Of a stretch of DNA of 64,000 bases, positions 50,020 to 58,477 are shown one piece after another. The stretch spans positions 62,001-126,000 of the forward strand of contig NZ_JABUBU010000001.1 of assembly GCF_019834675.1 (NCBI RefSeq), in the 5' to 3' direction. The first letter of the stretch is position 1. Every line of letters starts with the position of its first letter. Source of the DNA: Rhodococcoides corynebacterioides. GTDB taxonomy: Bacteria > Actinomycetota > Actinomycetes > Mycobacteriales > Mycobacteriaceae. The notes below the pieces were generated by a model. The model had not been told where the DNA came from and did not search any database. It saw nothing but the letters and a program-made list of their open reading frames with translations. The translations under genes were made by a program, and so were the position numbers.

Positions 50020-50049
50020 CTCCTCGGGCGTGGTGTCACGCCCGAGGAG
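50020..50049. terminator. Strong hairpin between amidase and ANTAR genes
   Basis: CTCCTCGGGCGTG pairs perfectly with CACGCCCGAGGAG around a 4-base loop (GTGT), 10 bp after the amidase stop. It also lies just upstream of the ANTAR gene start, so it can end the amidase transcript. Confidence 0.7.
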
Positions 50050-50059
50050 ACCGGGACGA

Positions 50060-51487
50060 TCAGTCGATCGCGGAGTAGCTGTCGATCCAGGGGCGAGCCT
50101 TCTCGACAGCCCGTCCGACCCGAAGGACGGTGGTCTCGGCCCGGTGGCGTCCGGCGATCTGGAAGCCGACCGGCTTTCCGTCGGACGTCATTCCGGCAGG
50201 AACGGTCAGCGCCGGCGCTCCGAGCATGTTGTACGGGTACGTGAGCAGCCAATCGAGAATCTGCTCGCGTACGGTGCGACCGGCCAACCAGTCCGGAGCG
50301 AACTGTGTCAACGGGAAGGCAGCGCTGGTGAGTGTCGGGGAGACGAGCACATCGAACTTGGTCAGGAACTGCGTCCAGGTGTTCCACATCGCGCCGCGTT
50401 CCGCTTCGGCTCGCCCGACGTCCACGGCGGTCGTGCGCTCTGCCTCCGCCATGATGTCGATCAGATTGTCGTCGACACGACCGTGCATCGTGCGCCAATC
50501 GAACAGGTCGTACGCGGTGGCGAAGCCGGGTACCCACGTCGAATGCCACATGGCCTGCGACGGCGGCTGCCAGTCCGGTGTTGCCTCCACGACCTCGGCG
50601 CCGGCATCGGACAAAGCAGCGAGCACGAGCTCGCACTGACGGAGGACCTCCGCATCGACGTGTTGACCGGTTCCCAGGTCGCGGGACCACGCGATCCTCA
50701 TGCCCGTGACGTCATGGTCGGCCGCCTGTAGGTACGGGGCCGACGCTTTCGGTAACGACAGCGGGTCCGATTCGTCGGGTCCGGCGAGCACGTCGAGCAT
50801 GAGGGCGTTGTCGTCGATCGTGCGGGTGATGGGGCCGTGGAAGAGCCAGGTGTTGTACCGCCCCGGGAACAGGGTTTGCGGGATGACGCCCGTGGTCGGC
50901 TTGAAGCCGACCGTGCCACAGAGGGACGACGGAATTCGGACCGAGCCCGCACCGTCACTGCCCTCGGCCAGAGGCGCCACTCCGGCGGCCACCGAGGCCG
51001 ACGCGCCACCGCTCGATCCGCCGGCAGTGTGACCGTGCGCGAATGGGTTATGTGTCGGGCCGAACAGGTTGTTGTCGCAGCCGCCGTAGTACCCCATCTC
51101 GGGTGTGTTGGTCTTGCCGAGGAAGAGGCCGCCGGCTTCACGCATTCGTCGCGCGACCGCGGCATCGTGCGTTCCCAGTCGGTCCGCGAAGGGCTGAAAA
51201 CCCATCGTGAAGGGCAGTCCTTCCATCTCGGTCAGATCCTTGATCGTGTACGGGACACCGTGCAGCGGGCCTCGGAACGTCTGCGCCGCGGCTTCGTCGT
51301 CCAGAACCCTTGCGTCGGAGAGGATCTGTTCGCGGTCGACGTGGATCAGCGCGTTCAGGTTCGCGTTGACGGCATCGATGCGTGCCAGGGCCGCGTCGGC
51401 GACGTCGATCACGCGAAGTCGGCCTCGACGTATTCCCTTGGCGATCTCCGTCGCCGACATCCGCCGATAGTCGTCCATGGTCGTCAT
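50060..51487 (-). CDS. Amidase-signature enzyme
   Basis: A 475-residue amidase. The catalytic triad is Lys83 (PYTIKDL), the cis-Ser in GGSSGG (158-159) and the nucleophile Ser182 (SDGAGSVRIPSS). GVPYTIKDLTEMEGLPFTMG and GKTNTPEMGYYG are further family motifs. It hydrolyses a carboxamide to acid and ammonia; the substrate is not readable. It lies directly after a SnoaL-like gene (3 bp gap) on the same strand. Confidence 0.92.
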   Translation of the reverse strand: MTTMDDYRRMSATEIAKGIRRGRLRVIDVADAALARIDAVNANLNALIHVDREQILSDARVLDDEAAAQTFRGPLHGVPYTIKDLTEMEGLPFTMGFQPFADRLGTHDAAVARRMREAGGLFLGKTNTPEMGYYGGCDNNLFGPTHNPFAHGHTAGGSSGGASASVAAGVAPLAEGSDGAGSVRIPSSLCGTVGFKPTTGVIPQTLFPGRYNTWLFHGPITRTIDDNALMLDVLAGPDESDPLSLPKASAPYLQAADHDVTGMRIAWSRDLGTGQHVDAEVLRQCELVLAALSDAGAEVVEATPDWQPPSQAMWHSTWVPGFATAYDLFDWRTMHGRVDDNLIDIMAEAERTTAVDVGRAEAERGAMWNTWTQFLTKFDVLVSPTLTSAAFPLTQFAPDWLAGRTVREQILDWLLTYPYNMLGAPALTVPAGMTSDGKPVGFQIAGRHRAETTVLRVGRAVEKARPWIDSYSAID

Positions 51488-51490
51488 GCC

Positions 51491-51883
51491 CTACTCCTGC
51501 CCGTTGGGTTCTGCGTTCCAGATGTCGGTTTCGTACCGCCAGCCGTCCGAGGTGCGAACCCAGAAGACGACGTACTTGAGGCCACTGGTCGTGGTGGACC
51601 CGGCCGAGTCCTGCACGGTCAGGTCGCCACGGCCGATCTCCCGAGCGACCTCGCCGGTGATGTCGAGGTCGGTGGTCTCGAGGTTCAGGCTCGTTCCGCC
51701 GGCGTCGATAACGCTCTGCCAGAACCCCGCGATGGCCTCGCGTCCCCGCACGGGTGATGTTCCCGGAGGAAGGAGGTGCGCGTCGTCGGAGTAGACCGCG
51801 GCGACGGCGCTTCCGTCGCCGCGAGCGAATGCCTCCATGAACTCGCGGTTGAGCTTCCCGATGTCCTCGTGATGGACGACCAT
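51491..51883 (-). CDS. SnoaL/DUF4440-like small protein
   Basis: A 130-residue NTF2-fold protein: IGKLNREFMEAFARGDGSAV, YSDDAHLLPPGTSPVRGREA, IAGFWQSVI and the closing WRYETDIWNAEPN. It belongs to the SgcJ/EcaC-DUF4440 group of uncertain function. It is co-directional with the amidase. Confidence 0.8.
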   Translation of the reverse strand: MVVHHEDIGKLNREFMEAFARGDGSAVAAVYSDDAHLLPPGTSPVRGREAIAGFWQSVIDAGGTSLNLETTDLDITGEVAREIGRGDLTVQDSAGSTTTSGLKYVVFWVRTSDGWRYETDIWNAEPNGQE

Positions 51884-52050
51884 CGCGCACCGCCTCTCTG
51901 TTCGTGCTGCTCAGACGGTTGTGACGCTACGAGTGGCGACCGAGACGGCGATATACGTCATGCTGCGTATCTTTGGGTTCCGTCACCCCGACGCGGTCCG
52001 GACCGGGCGTACTCTCGCTGCCGGACGCCACGGACGACGGGAGGCCGCTC

Positions 52051-53025
52051 ATGGACTTCGACACCACGATGTGTGAGGTTTCGAGGGTCGCCGCGGAGAG
52101 CGTGTCGATCGATCCCGAGAACGATCTGCACCAGATCCTCGATCTGATGACGGACTGGGTCCCGTTCGTCGCCTGCAGCGTGGCGTCCTACGATCCCGTC
52201 GCGCGTCGCCACACCACGGTCGCCAGTCGCGGCTACCCGGACGCGGTCCTCGAGCACTTGGACGGGTGGTTCGTCACGCGCGACGAGGCCTTTTCCTTCA
52301 TGGCGCGAATCGATCCGACACCGCGCCGGTGGCGCGACTTCCCCTTCGACTACCGAGGGTCGTTCTCGATCCGAGAGGTGTTCGCGCCACACGGCTACCG
52401 GGACGGAACGACGATGCTCCTGCATACCCGAGACGGCCGGTACACGGGGTGCCTGCACGTGAACATCGACAGTGTCGACGCCTTCACCGCGGACGATGCC
52501 GAACATCTGCACCGGCTGCAGGGCATCATCGGCGCTTTGGTGGATCGTCGACGCGCCGTGGCCGTCCTCGCGTCGACGATGAGTCCTACCACCGGCGGTG
52601 CGGCCCTCGTGCGGTCCGACGGATCCGTCACTGCCGTGAGCGGCACCGAGCCGAGCCGTGCACTGACGCCGGGGTCGGGCCTCGTCTCGGTCCTGCTGCG
52701 AGGCGGGCTTCGCGGCTTCGACCGCTCTGTCCGGTGGCGAGACGACGACGGATGCTGGCACACAGTGAGTACTCGACCCGTTGCCGAGGGGCTCCTCGTT
52801 CGTGAAGCCCCCGAACCACTCCCGTTCTTGCTGACGTCCGCCGAACTCCATGTTCTGGACGGGGTTTCACGCGGATTGAGCAACGGTGAGATCGCGTCGT
52901 CTATCGGGTGCTCGGCGCGCGCGGTCGGCAAGCATCTCGAGCACGTCTTTCCGAAGATCGGGGTCAGATCCAGGGCGCATGCGGCGGTGCTCGCGGCGTC
53001 GGAAGGACTGACGGTGGTGAGGTGA
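52051..53025 (+). CDS. LuxR-type regulator with GAF-like sensor domain
   Basis: A 324-residue regulator with a GAF-like N-terminal sensor (residues 20-170) and a C-terminal LuxR HTH: FLLTSAELHVLDGVSRGLSN then GEIASSIGCSARAVGKHLEH. The sensor is of the kind seen in actinobacterial helix-turn-helix LuxR proteins without a receiver domain. GGGAGG lies 6 bases before the ATG at 52051. It is divergent from the SnoaL-like/amidase pair and may control it. Confidence 0.87.
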   Translation: MDFDTTMCEVSRVAAESVSIDPENDLHQILDLMTDWVPFVACSVASYDPVARRHTTVASRGYPDAVLEHLDGWFVTRDEAFSFMARIDPTPRRWRDFPFDYRGSFSIREVFAPHGYRDGTTMLLHTRDGRYTGCLHVNIDSVDAFTADDAEHLHRLQGIIGALVDRRRAVAVLASTMSPTTGGAALVRSDGSVTAVSGTEPSRALTPGSGLVSVLLRGGLRGFDRSVRWRDDDGCWHTVSTRPVAEGLLVREAPEPLPFLLTSAELHVLDGVSRGLSNGEIASSIGCSARAVGKHLEHVFPKIGVRSRAHAAVLAASEGLTVVR

Positions 53026-53057
53026 ACGGCTCCCGCTCCGACTCCGGCGCGACGACG

Positions 53058-54035
53058 TCACCGAGTGCGTCGGGCGACCTCGCGTCGGGCGAAGTCGGCG
53101 TAGCTGGTGGGGGTGCGGCCGAGCAGTGACGGCAGGTGGGACAGGTCTCCGACGGGCAGGCCGTGGGAGTCGTAGTAGGTCATCATCTGCACGTAGTTGT
53201 CCCGCGCCTGCGGCGACCAGGTCTTGATCCCGCGGGCGTTCTGCGCTTCCTTAGCACCCTTGATCAGGTGCGAAACCCGGCGCGGTGACAGCGTCGTGAT
53301 CGCGCGCGCCGCTCCGCCGACGACGGCGCCCGCTGCGGACAGGGGGTTGAGCAGCACGGTCGGGGGCAGCCGGATCGCCGTCACCGGGTAGCCGAGTGCG
53401 TCCGCGAAGGCGGCGGCCATCGCGTTCCGGTCGATGGTCTCCGTCGACAGGTCGTAGGTCTTCCCGATGTGCTCGTCCGGCGCGAGGAAGACCGCGGCGG
53501 CGGCCTCGGCGACGTCCTCCACGTCGACGACTCCCATGGGGCTGGTCGTCGACACGGGGTAGGGCATCAATCCACCGCGGATGAACTCCCAGAATTCGAG
53601 GTAGTTCTGCATGTAGTGCGACGGACGCAGGATCGTCGTCGGGACGGGCTGGTCGGCCAGCAGCTTCTCGACGTTCTCCTTCTGGGTGTGGTGCGGCAGC
53701 TCGGTGATCTCCGGATGGATCACGGAGTGGAAGACCAAGTGGGACAAACCATGTCGCGTACCCAGCTCGATGATGCGCTCGGCGATGGGGACTTCGTCGA
53801 TGATCTGCGTCGGCGCCGCGTGGTACATGCTGTCGGCGCCCGTCACCGCCTCGGTGAGGACGGCGTCCTGACGCATGTCGCCCACTCGGATCTCGGTGGC
53901 GCCGTCGCTCCGGGCAATCGATGCCTGGGCCTGGTTCTTGACCAGAGCGCGCACAGTGGCGCCCTGTGCGGCCAGCGCACGGACGAGGGGGCGGCCGACG
54001 CCGCCGGCGGCGCTGGTGACGAGAACGGTCGACAT
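53058..54035 (-). CDS. NmrA-like NAD(P)-binding protein
   Basis: A 325-residue atypical SDR. The nucleotide motif is VLVTSAAGGVGRPLVRALAA, followed by TEIRVGDMRQDAVLTEAVTG, HLVFHSVIHPE and TTILRPSHYMQNYLEFWEFI. There is no active-site Tyr-x3-Lys, so it fits the NmrA/TMR group, which either sense redox state or act as reductases. GAAGGAG precedes the ATG at 54035. Confidence 0.85.
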   Translation of the reverse strand: MSTVLVTSAAGGVGRPLVRALAAQGATVRALVKNQAQASIARSDGATEIRVGDMRQDAVLTEAVTGADSMYHAAPTQIIDEVPIAERIIELGTRHGLSHLVFHSVIHPEITELPHHTQKENVEKLLADQPVPTTILRPSHYMQNYLEFWEFIRGGLMPYPVSTTSPMGVVDVEDVAEAAAAVFLAPDEHIGKTYDLSTETIDRNAMAAAFADALGYPVTAIRLPPTVLLNPLSAAGAVVGGAARAITTLSPRRVSHLIKGAKEAQNARGIKTWSPQARDNYVQMMTYYDSHGLPVGDLSHLPSLLGRTPTSYADFARREVARRTR

Positions 54036-54081
54036 AGCGGGTACTCCTTCGCGAGCAGGGAAGTTCGAGAGATGCGGTGGG

Positions 54082-54861
54082 TCAGGTGAATCGGCGCATC
54101 GACCGGGCGAGCGACGGCAGCAGCAGTCGATTGGGGACGATGCGTGCACCCACGGACGCGAGAGTGTTACCGCGCCCGGAGACGACGTAGAGCGGGGGAC
54201 GCCGTCGATCGAGGGCCGACAGTGCCGTCCGGGCCACCTGATCCGCCGTCTGCATCGAGCCGACTATCGCGGCGTTCTCGCCGATGACGTCGAAGAACTC
54301 TGTCTTCGTCGGCCCGGGTGCCAGGGCCATCACCCGAACGCCGTGGGGGCGGGCCTCGCACCAGAGAGCCTGCGTGAAGCTCAGCACGAATGCCTTCGCC
54401 GCGGCGTACACCGCGAGCGAGGGCACCGGCTGGAACGCCGTGGTGCTGGAGACGTTGAGAACGGTGCCGGACCTACGCGCGATCATGCCGGGGAGAAAGG
54501 CGTGACACACGTCAACCAGCGCGGCCATGTCGACGGCGATGACGCGGTCGAGGTCCGCGGCGTCGGCGTCGACGAAGGCCCCCTGTGTGGCGATGCCGGC
54601 GTTGTTCACCACCAGATCGACGTCCCCCTCGATGCGGGAGCGCAGGGTGTGGCCGGGGCGTTCGGTGGACAGATCGTGCGCTATCACCTCGCAGCGGATG
54701 CCGTGCGCCGCCACGAGTTCCGCCGCCAGCTCCGTCAGGCGGTCCTCGCGCCGTGCGACCAGGACGAGGTCGGACCCGCGCTCGGCGAGCGTGCGCGCCA
54801 GCGCCAGTCCGATGCCCGCACTGGCTCCGGTGATCAGAGATCGCCTCGGCGTGAAAACCAT
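54082..54861 (-). CDS. Short-chain dehydrogenase/reductase
   Basis: A 259-residue SDR: RRSLITGASAGIGLALARTL, VDLVVNNAGIATQG, NVSSTTAFQPVPSLAVYAAA with the Tyr-x3-Lys in YAAAKAF, and PHGVRVMALAPGPTKTEF. It belongs to the DltE/YqjQ-like group, as does the SDR at 42536. GGAGG stands 7 bases before the ATG. It is divergent from a double-HTH TetR gene and 46 bp upstream of the NmrA-like gene on the same strand. Confidence 0.9.
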   Translation of the reverse strand: MVFTPRRSLITGASAGIGLALARTLAERGSDLVLVARREDRLTELAAELVAAHGIRCEVIAHDLSTERPGHTLRSRIEGDVDLVVNNAGIATQGAFVDADAADLDRVIAVDMAALVDVCHAFLPGMIARRSGTVLNVSSTTAFQPVPSLAVYAAAKAFVLSFTQALWCEARPHGVRVMALAPGPTKTEFFDVIGENAAIVGSMQTADQVARTALSALDRRRPPLYVVSGRGNTLASVGARIVPNRLLLPSLARSMRRFT

Positions 54862-54907
54862 GACAGTGCCTCCAGGAGTGGCGTGGGGGACCGGGACCAC
54901 TTCATCA

Positions 54908-54920
54908 TGCAAAATTTGCA
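54908..54920. promoter_or_regulatory. Palindrome between SDR and TetR genes
   Basis: TGCAAAATTTGCA is a 13-bp perfect palindrome in the divergent promoter region, 47 bp from the SDR start and 66 bp from the TetR start. It is a likely operator for the TetR protein. Confidence 0.5.
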
Positions 54921-54985
54921 GTCGTTACGCAATGCCTCGCATATATCGGTAGCGGGATTCGTGACCGGCTCGTAGGTTGTCGGGC

Positions 54986-55735
54986 GTGGCTCGACAGTCG
55001 CGGTTCACGGCCGCCCAACGACATTCGGCGGTTCTGCGTGCGTTCGAGGGCTCCGAGGACGTCGAGTCGGTGGCCGAGGAGCTCGGAGTGCACTCGGCAA
55101 CGCTGTATCGCTGGGCCAAGGAGTCGCACCGGGACGCGGGCGAATCCACGCGCCTGCGGCTGATTCGCACGGCGCAGGACATGCTGCGCGATCGCACGTA
55201 CACGTCGGTCACCGTCGAGGCCGTCGCGGCCCACAGCGGCGTGGCGCCGCGCACCGCGTTCCACACCTTCGCCGGCAAGGCGGATCTGTTCCAGGCTGCC
55301 GTCGACGACGCGGCCACCCAGCTGATCGCCGCCATCGCCGCCGCCTCCACCGAGGCGACCTGGCCGGCCGAGCCGGTCGGCCAACTCGGCATGTTCCTCA
55401 CCATTGCGGCCCGCTCGATCTACGAGACGTCGGCCGCCCACGTGCTGTTCCGGGACGTCGGAATTCCGCGGCAGGGTGGGCCCGCCGAGGACTGGCATTC
55501 CGCGTTCGTCGACGCCGTGGCCGCGTTGATCTCGGCGGGCATCGCCGGTGGTGAGATCGCGGCCGACGTCGACGTCCGGGCCACCGCCCGCGTGATCACC
55601 GGGGCCATGCGCGGCATTCATGCCGCAGTCTTCGACGGTGCCGATCCCGCGGTCGCCGTCGGATCGGTGGGGCGGCTGGTGGCGATGGTTCCCTCGGCGG
55701 CGGGGGGCGGCCATGAGAGTGCAAATGTGACATAG
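54986..55735 (+). CDS. TetR-family regulator with an extra N-terminal HTH
   Basis: About 249 residues. The first 45 residues form a transposase/Trp-repressor-like HTH (SRFTAAQRHSAVLRAFEG, VAEELGVHSATLYRWAKES); a TetR HTH follows (VTVEAVAAHSGVAPRTAFHT, FAGKADLFQAAV) and then a TetR_C-like ligand domain. Two DNA-binding motifs in tandem are unusual for TetR proteins. GTG at 54986 is the likely start, with TTG at 54977 an alternative. It is divergent from the SDR gene. Confidence 0.78.
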   Translation: MARQSRFTAAQRHSAVLRAFEGSEDVESVAEELGVHSATLYRWAKESHRDAGESTRLRLIRTAQDMLRDRTYTSVTVEAVAAHSGVAPRTAFHTFAGKADLFQAAVDDAATQLIAAIAAASTEATWPAEPVGQLGMFLTIAARSIYETSAAHVLFRDVGIPRQGGPAEDWHSAFVDAVAALISAGIAGGEIAADVDVRATARVITGAMRGIHAAVFDGADPAVAVGSVGRLVAMVPSAAGGGHESANVT

Positions 55736-55763
55736 TCCGCGAAAGACCCCTAATGTTCTAGAT

Positions 55764-56648
55764 GTGTCACCAACCCTGAGCCGCCGCGGCGCTCTCCGCG
55801 CCGGCGGCTTCGCGTCCCTCCTCGCGGCTGCCATGGCGGCCGGAGGCGGCGCCGCCGTTGCCGAGCCGCTCGGTGGCTATCCCGATCTGCCCCCGTGGGC
55901 CGACGCCGTTCTGGATCGGCTGCTGGCGGAATCCACGGACGCGATGCGCGGCGTCGTGGTGATGATGATGCCCGCGGGTGACCCGTACTCGGTGCAGCAG
56001 GGCGTCACGGCGACGGGCCCCGGGCCGTTGGACCAGCGGTCGCCCGAGGCCTTCGGCGCACTGATCGACCGCTTCGTCCCCCATGCGGACCAATTGCTGC
56101 GTCCCGTCGCGGTCGCGTTGATGGCCACGGCTGCCGACGTGGGTGATCCCGCGGCGCGCGCCGCCGGCGGCCTTCCCGACCCCGCCGTCACCGCCGCCGT
56201 CGACCGCGCCCTCGGCTACCGCTTCACCGACAGCACGTTCCCCGCGTCGTTGCTCGCCGCCATTCTGCTCGACGTCACGGCGGTGTTGCTGGATCCGCGC
56301 ACCGTGGCCGGGCCGTTCGCGTCGGCGTTCGCCAACGCGCGGTACGAGACCAAGTGCCGGGTGTTCGAAGCGCTCGAATCGCCTCTGCCGGAGCTGATCT
56401 CGATTGTCGACGAGGCGCTGCCGCAACCGTTGACGGGCAGCGCGTCCGGCGTCCTCCGCTTCTTCGGCGGGATCCTGCTGGACGGGTCCGCCTTCACTGC
56501 CTGGAGCGAACACGATCTGTGGGATCGCCGCACTCGCGTGCTCTCCGCTCGCCCGGTGGCGTGGGACATCGCCGATTATCGGCCGAACGGGCCGGTGGAC
56601 GGACACTCGGAGTTCCTCGGGTTTCACCGGGGCATCGACAGCTTCTGA
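55764..56648 (+). CDS. Tat-exported protein of unknown function, partner of GMC oxidoreductase
   Basis: A 294-residue protein starting with a twin-arginine signal (LSRRGALRAGGFASLLAAAM, cleavage near AVAEP). The mature part is helical with no catalytic motif that I recognise; it may correspond to the DUF5987/gluconate-dehydrogenase-subunit-3-like partners that occur next to GMC oxidoreductases. It ends 39 bp before a GMC gene on the same strand. Export of the pair as a complex through Tat (hitchhiking) is plausible, because the GMC protein has no signal of its own. Confidence 0.65.
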   Translation: MSPTLSRRGALRAGGFASLLAAAMAAGGGAAVAEPLGGYPDLPPWADAVLDRLLAESTDAMRGVVVMMMPAGDPYSVQQGVTATGPGPLDQRSPEAFGALIDRFVPHADQLLRPVAVALMATAADVGDPAARAAGGLPDPAVTAAVDRALGYRFTDSTFPASLLAAILLDVTAVLLDPRTVAGPFASAFANARYETKCRVFEALESPLPELISIVDEALPQPLTGSASGVLRFFGGILLDGSAFTAWSEHDLWDRRTRVLSARPVAWDIADYRPNGPVDGHSEFLGFHRGIDSF

Positions 56649-56687
56649 CCGCGATCGCGGTCGATTCGACGAGGGGAAGTACGCGCT

Positions 56688-58463
56688 GTGCGTGACGTGA
56701 TCGTGGTGGGTGCCGGAGGGGGCGGTCCGGTGGTGGCCGCGGAACTGGCGGGTCGTGGCCTGGACGTTCTGTTGTTGGAAGGCGGTCCGCGACACGCGAA
56801 TCCGGAGTCGGAATGGTCGCACCTGGAGTTCGACGCCAACGATCCGACGTCGGGTTACCTCCGCTTCGGTCCGGAGAACCGAGACAAGCCGGGGTGGTAT
56901 CGAGAGTGGTCGCAGAACAGTTTCGTGTGGGAACTGTCCGGTGTCGGCGGCACCACACAGCACTACTTCGGTAACTGTCCTCGGCCCTACCCGGGGGTTT
57001 TCGCCGGGTACCAGGGGGCGGACGCGGCTCTGTACGACACGGCGTACCGATTCCCCCTCACGTACGCCGAGTTGGTCCCGTACCTCGAGTGGGTGGAGGC
57101 GACGCTCCCGGTCAAGCCGGCACCGATGGGACGTAAGGAACAGGTGTTCTTCCAGGGGTGTGAAGGACTGGGTCTCCCACTCCAGACATCGAGAGACACC
57201 ACCGGTTTCGCCTACCGGCCGCAACCGAACGCCATTCTTCACCCCGGTGGCAACGCCGGCCGCACCGACGACAGCTCTCTGCTCGTCTACCCCGATGCCA
57301 CGGGGTGCACCTTCTGCGGACACTGCTTCCAGGGCTGCTACCTCCCACTGCGCGCACCGCGCAACCAACTCGCGCGCCGGTCCACCGACAACAGTTACGT
57401 CCCGCTCGGGCTCGCCGCGGACGCCGTGCATCCGGGCGGCCGAGCCATGGAACTGCGGGCCGACTCGTTCGTCACGCAGATCCACCACGAGACGTCCGGC
57501 GGGCGCACCCGCGCGACCGGAGTGACGTTCCGCGACAACGAAACCGGGGAGAGCTTCCGCGAGGACGCGACCGTGGTCGTCCTCGCCGCGGGAGCCGCCG
57601 AGTCGCCCCGTCTCTGGTTCAACAGTGCCCTCCCGAACCCCAACGGATGGGTGGGCCGCGGCCACACCGACCACTGGTTCGATTGGGTGGTCGGCCTGTT
57701 CGACGACGACACCGGCAATTCCCGCGGCGGCAATTCCTGCGCCCGAGTGGAATACCCGGGATACGGCGGCCTCGAGAACGCCGGACTGACACCGGGCATC
57801 CAGGCGTTCACCATGAACCTGTCCGAGAGCGGCATCCGCGGGCAGTACACGAACGGTCGCGGCAGGACGGGCGCCTGGGACGGCCCCGCCGGGCGCCTCG
57901 CCGGCGCCGAACTGCGGGAGTTCATGTCGCACGGCATCGACCGCATGCTCAACGTTCTGTGTATCACCGACGATCACGTCGATCCGGAGCAGCGCATCGT
58001 GCCGTCCTTGCTCCCGGCGGACGAGAACGGCGCCGTCGCCAAGTACGACCTGCAGTCCCGTGGACGATTGCCGGCCACCGAACGGAACCGCGAGTTCGTC
58101 GCCACGCGGGCAGCCGAACTCCTGCGCGCCGCCGGCGCCCGGTCGATCTACCGCGTCGACTGGGCACCGCTGCAATTGCACGTCCATTCCTCGATGCGCA
58201 TGGGCGAGTCCGAGACGAACTCCGTCACCCGACCCACCGGTGAAGCGCGGTTCGTCGACCGACTCTTCCTGGCCGACAATTCGATGCTCGCCAACTCGCT
58301 CGGCGGACCCAATCCCACTCTCACCACCCAGGCGTTCGCGACTCGGACGGCGGAAACGATCCTCGCCACGTACTTCGGTGGCGAGGGCTGGGTGCACACG
58401 GAAGCTCCCGTGGTGACGACGGACCCGCGCATCACGGAGCGCATGGTCTCGCTGGGGCTGTGA
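56688..58463 (+). CDS. GMC-family oxidoreductase with ferredoxin-like Cys cluster
   Basis: A 591-residue flavoprotein. The FAD motif is VIVVGAGGGGPVVAAELAGR; VWELSGVGGTTQHYFG is the second FAD contact; the C-terminal His is in LQLHVHSSMRMG and the Asn in NSLGGPNPTLTTQAF. Residues 207-217 read CTFCGHCFQGC (C207, C210, C213, C217), a Cx2Cx2Cx3C pattern that could bind an iron-sulfur cluster. GMC enzymes oxidise alcohols or sterol-type substrates. It starts with GTG at 56688, 39 bp after the Tat-signal protein gene. Confidence 0.85.
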   Translation: MRDVIVVGAGGGGPVVAAELAGRGLDVLLLEGGPRHANPESEWSHLEFDANDPTSGYLRFGPENRDKPGWYREWSQNSFVWELSGVGGTTQHYFGNCPRPYPGVFAGYQGADAALYDTAYRFPLTYAELVPYLEWVEATLPVKPAPMGRKEQVFFQGCEGLGLPLQTSRDTTGFAYRPQPNAILHPGGNAGRTDDSSLLVYPDATGCTFCGHCFQGCYLPLRAPRNQLARRSTDNSYVPLGLAADAVHPGGRAMELRADSFVTQIHHETSGGRTRATGVTFRDNETGESFREDATVVVLAAGAAESPRLWFNSALPNPNGWVGRGHTDHWFDWVVGLFDDDTGNSRGGNSCARVEYPGYGGLENAGLTPGIQAFTMNLSESGIRGQYTNGRGRTGAWDGPAGRLAGAELREFMSHGIDRMLNVLCITDDHVDPEQRIVPSLLPADENGAVAKYDLQSRGRLPATERNREFVATRAAELLRAAGARSIYRVDWAPLQLHVHSSMRMGESETNSVTRPTGEARFVDRLFLADNSMLANSLGGPNPTLTTQAFATRTAETILATYFGGEGWVHTEAPVVTTDPRITERMVSLGL

Positions 58464-58477
58464 CGTCCTAGGGCCCG

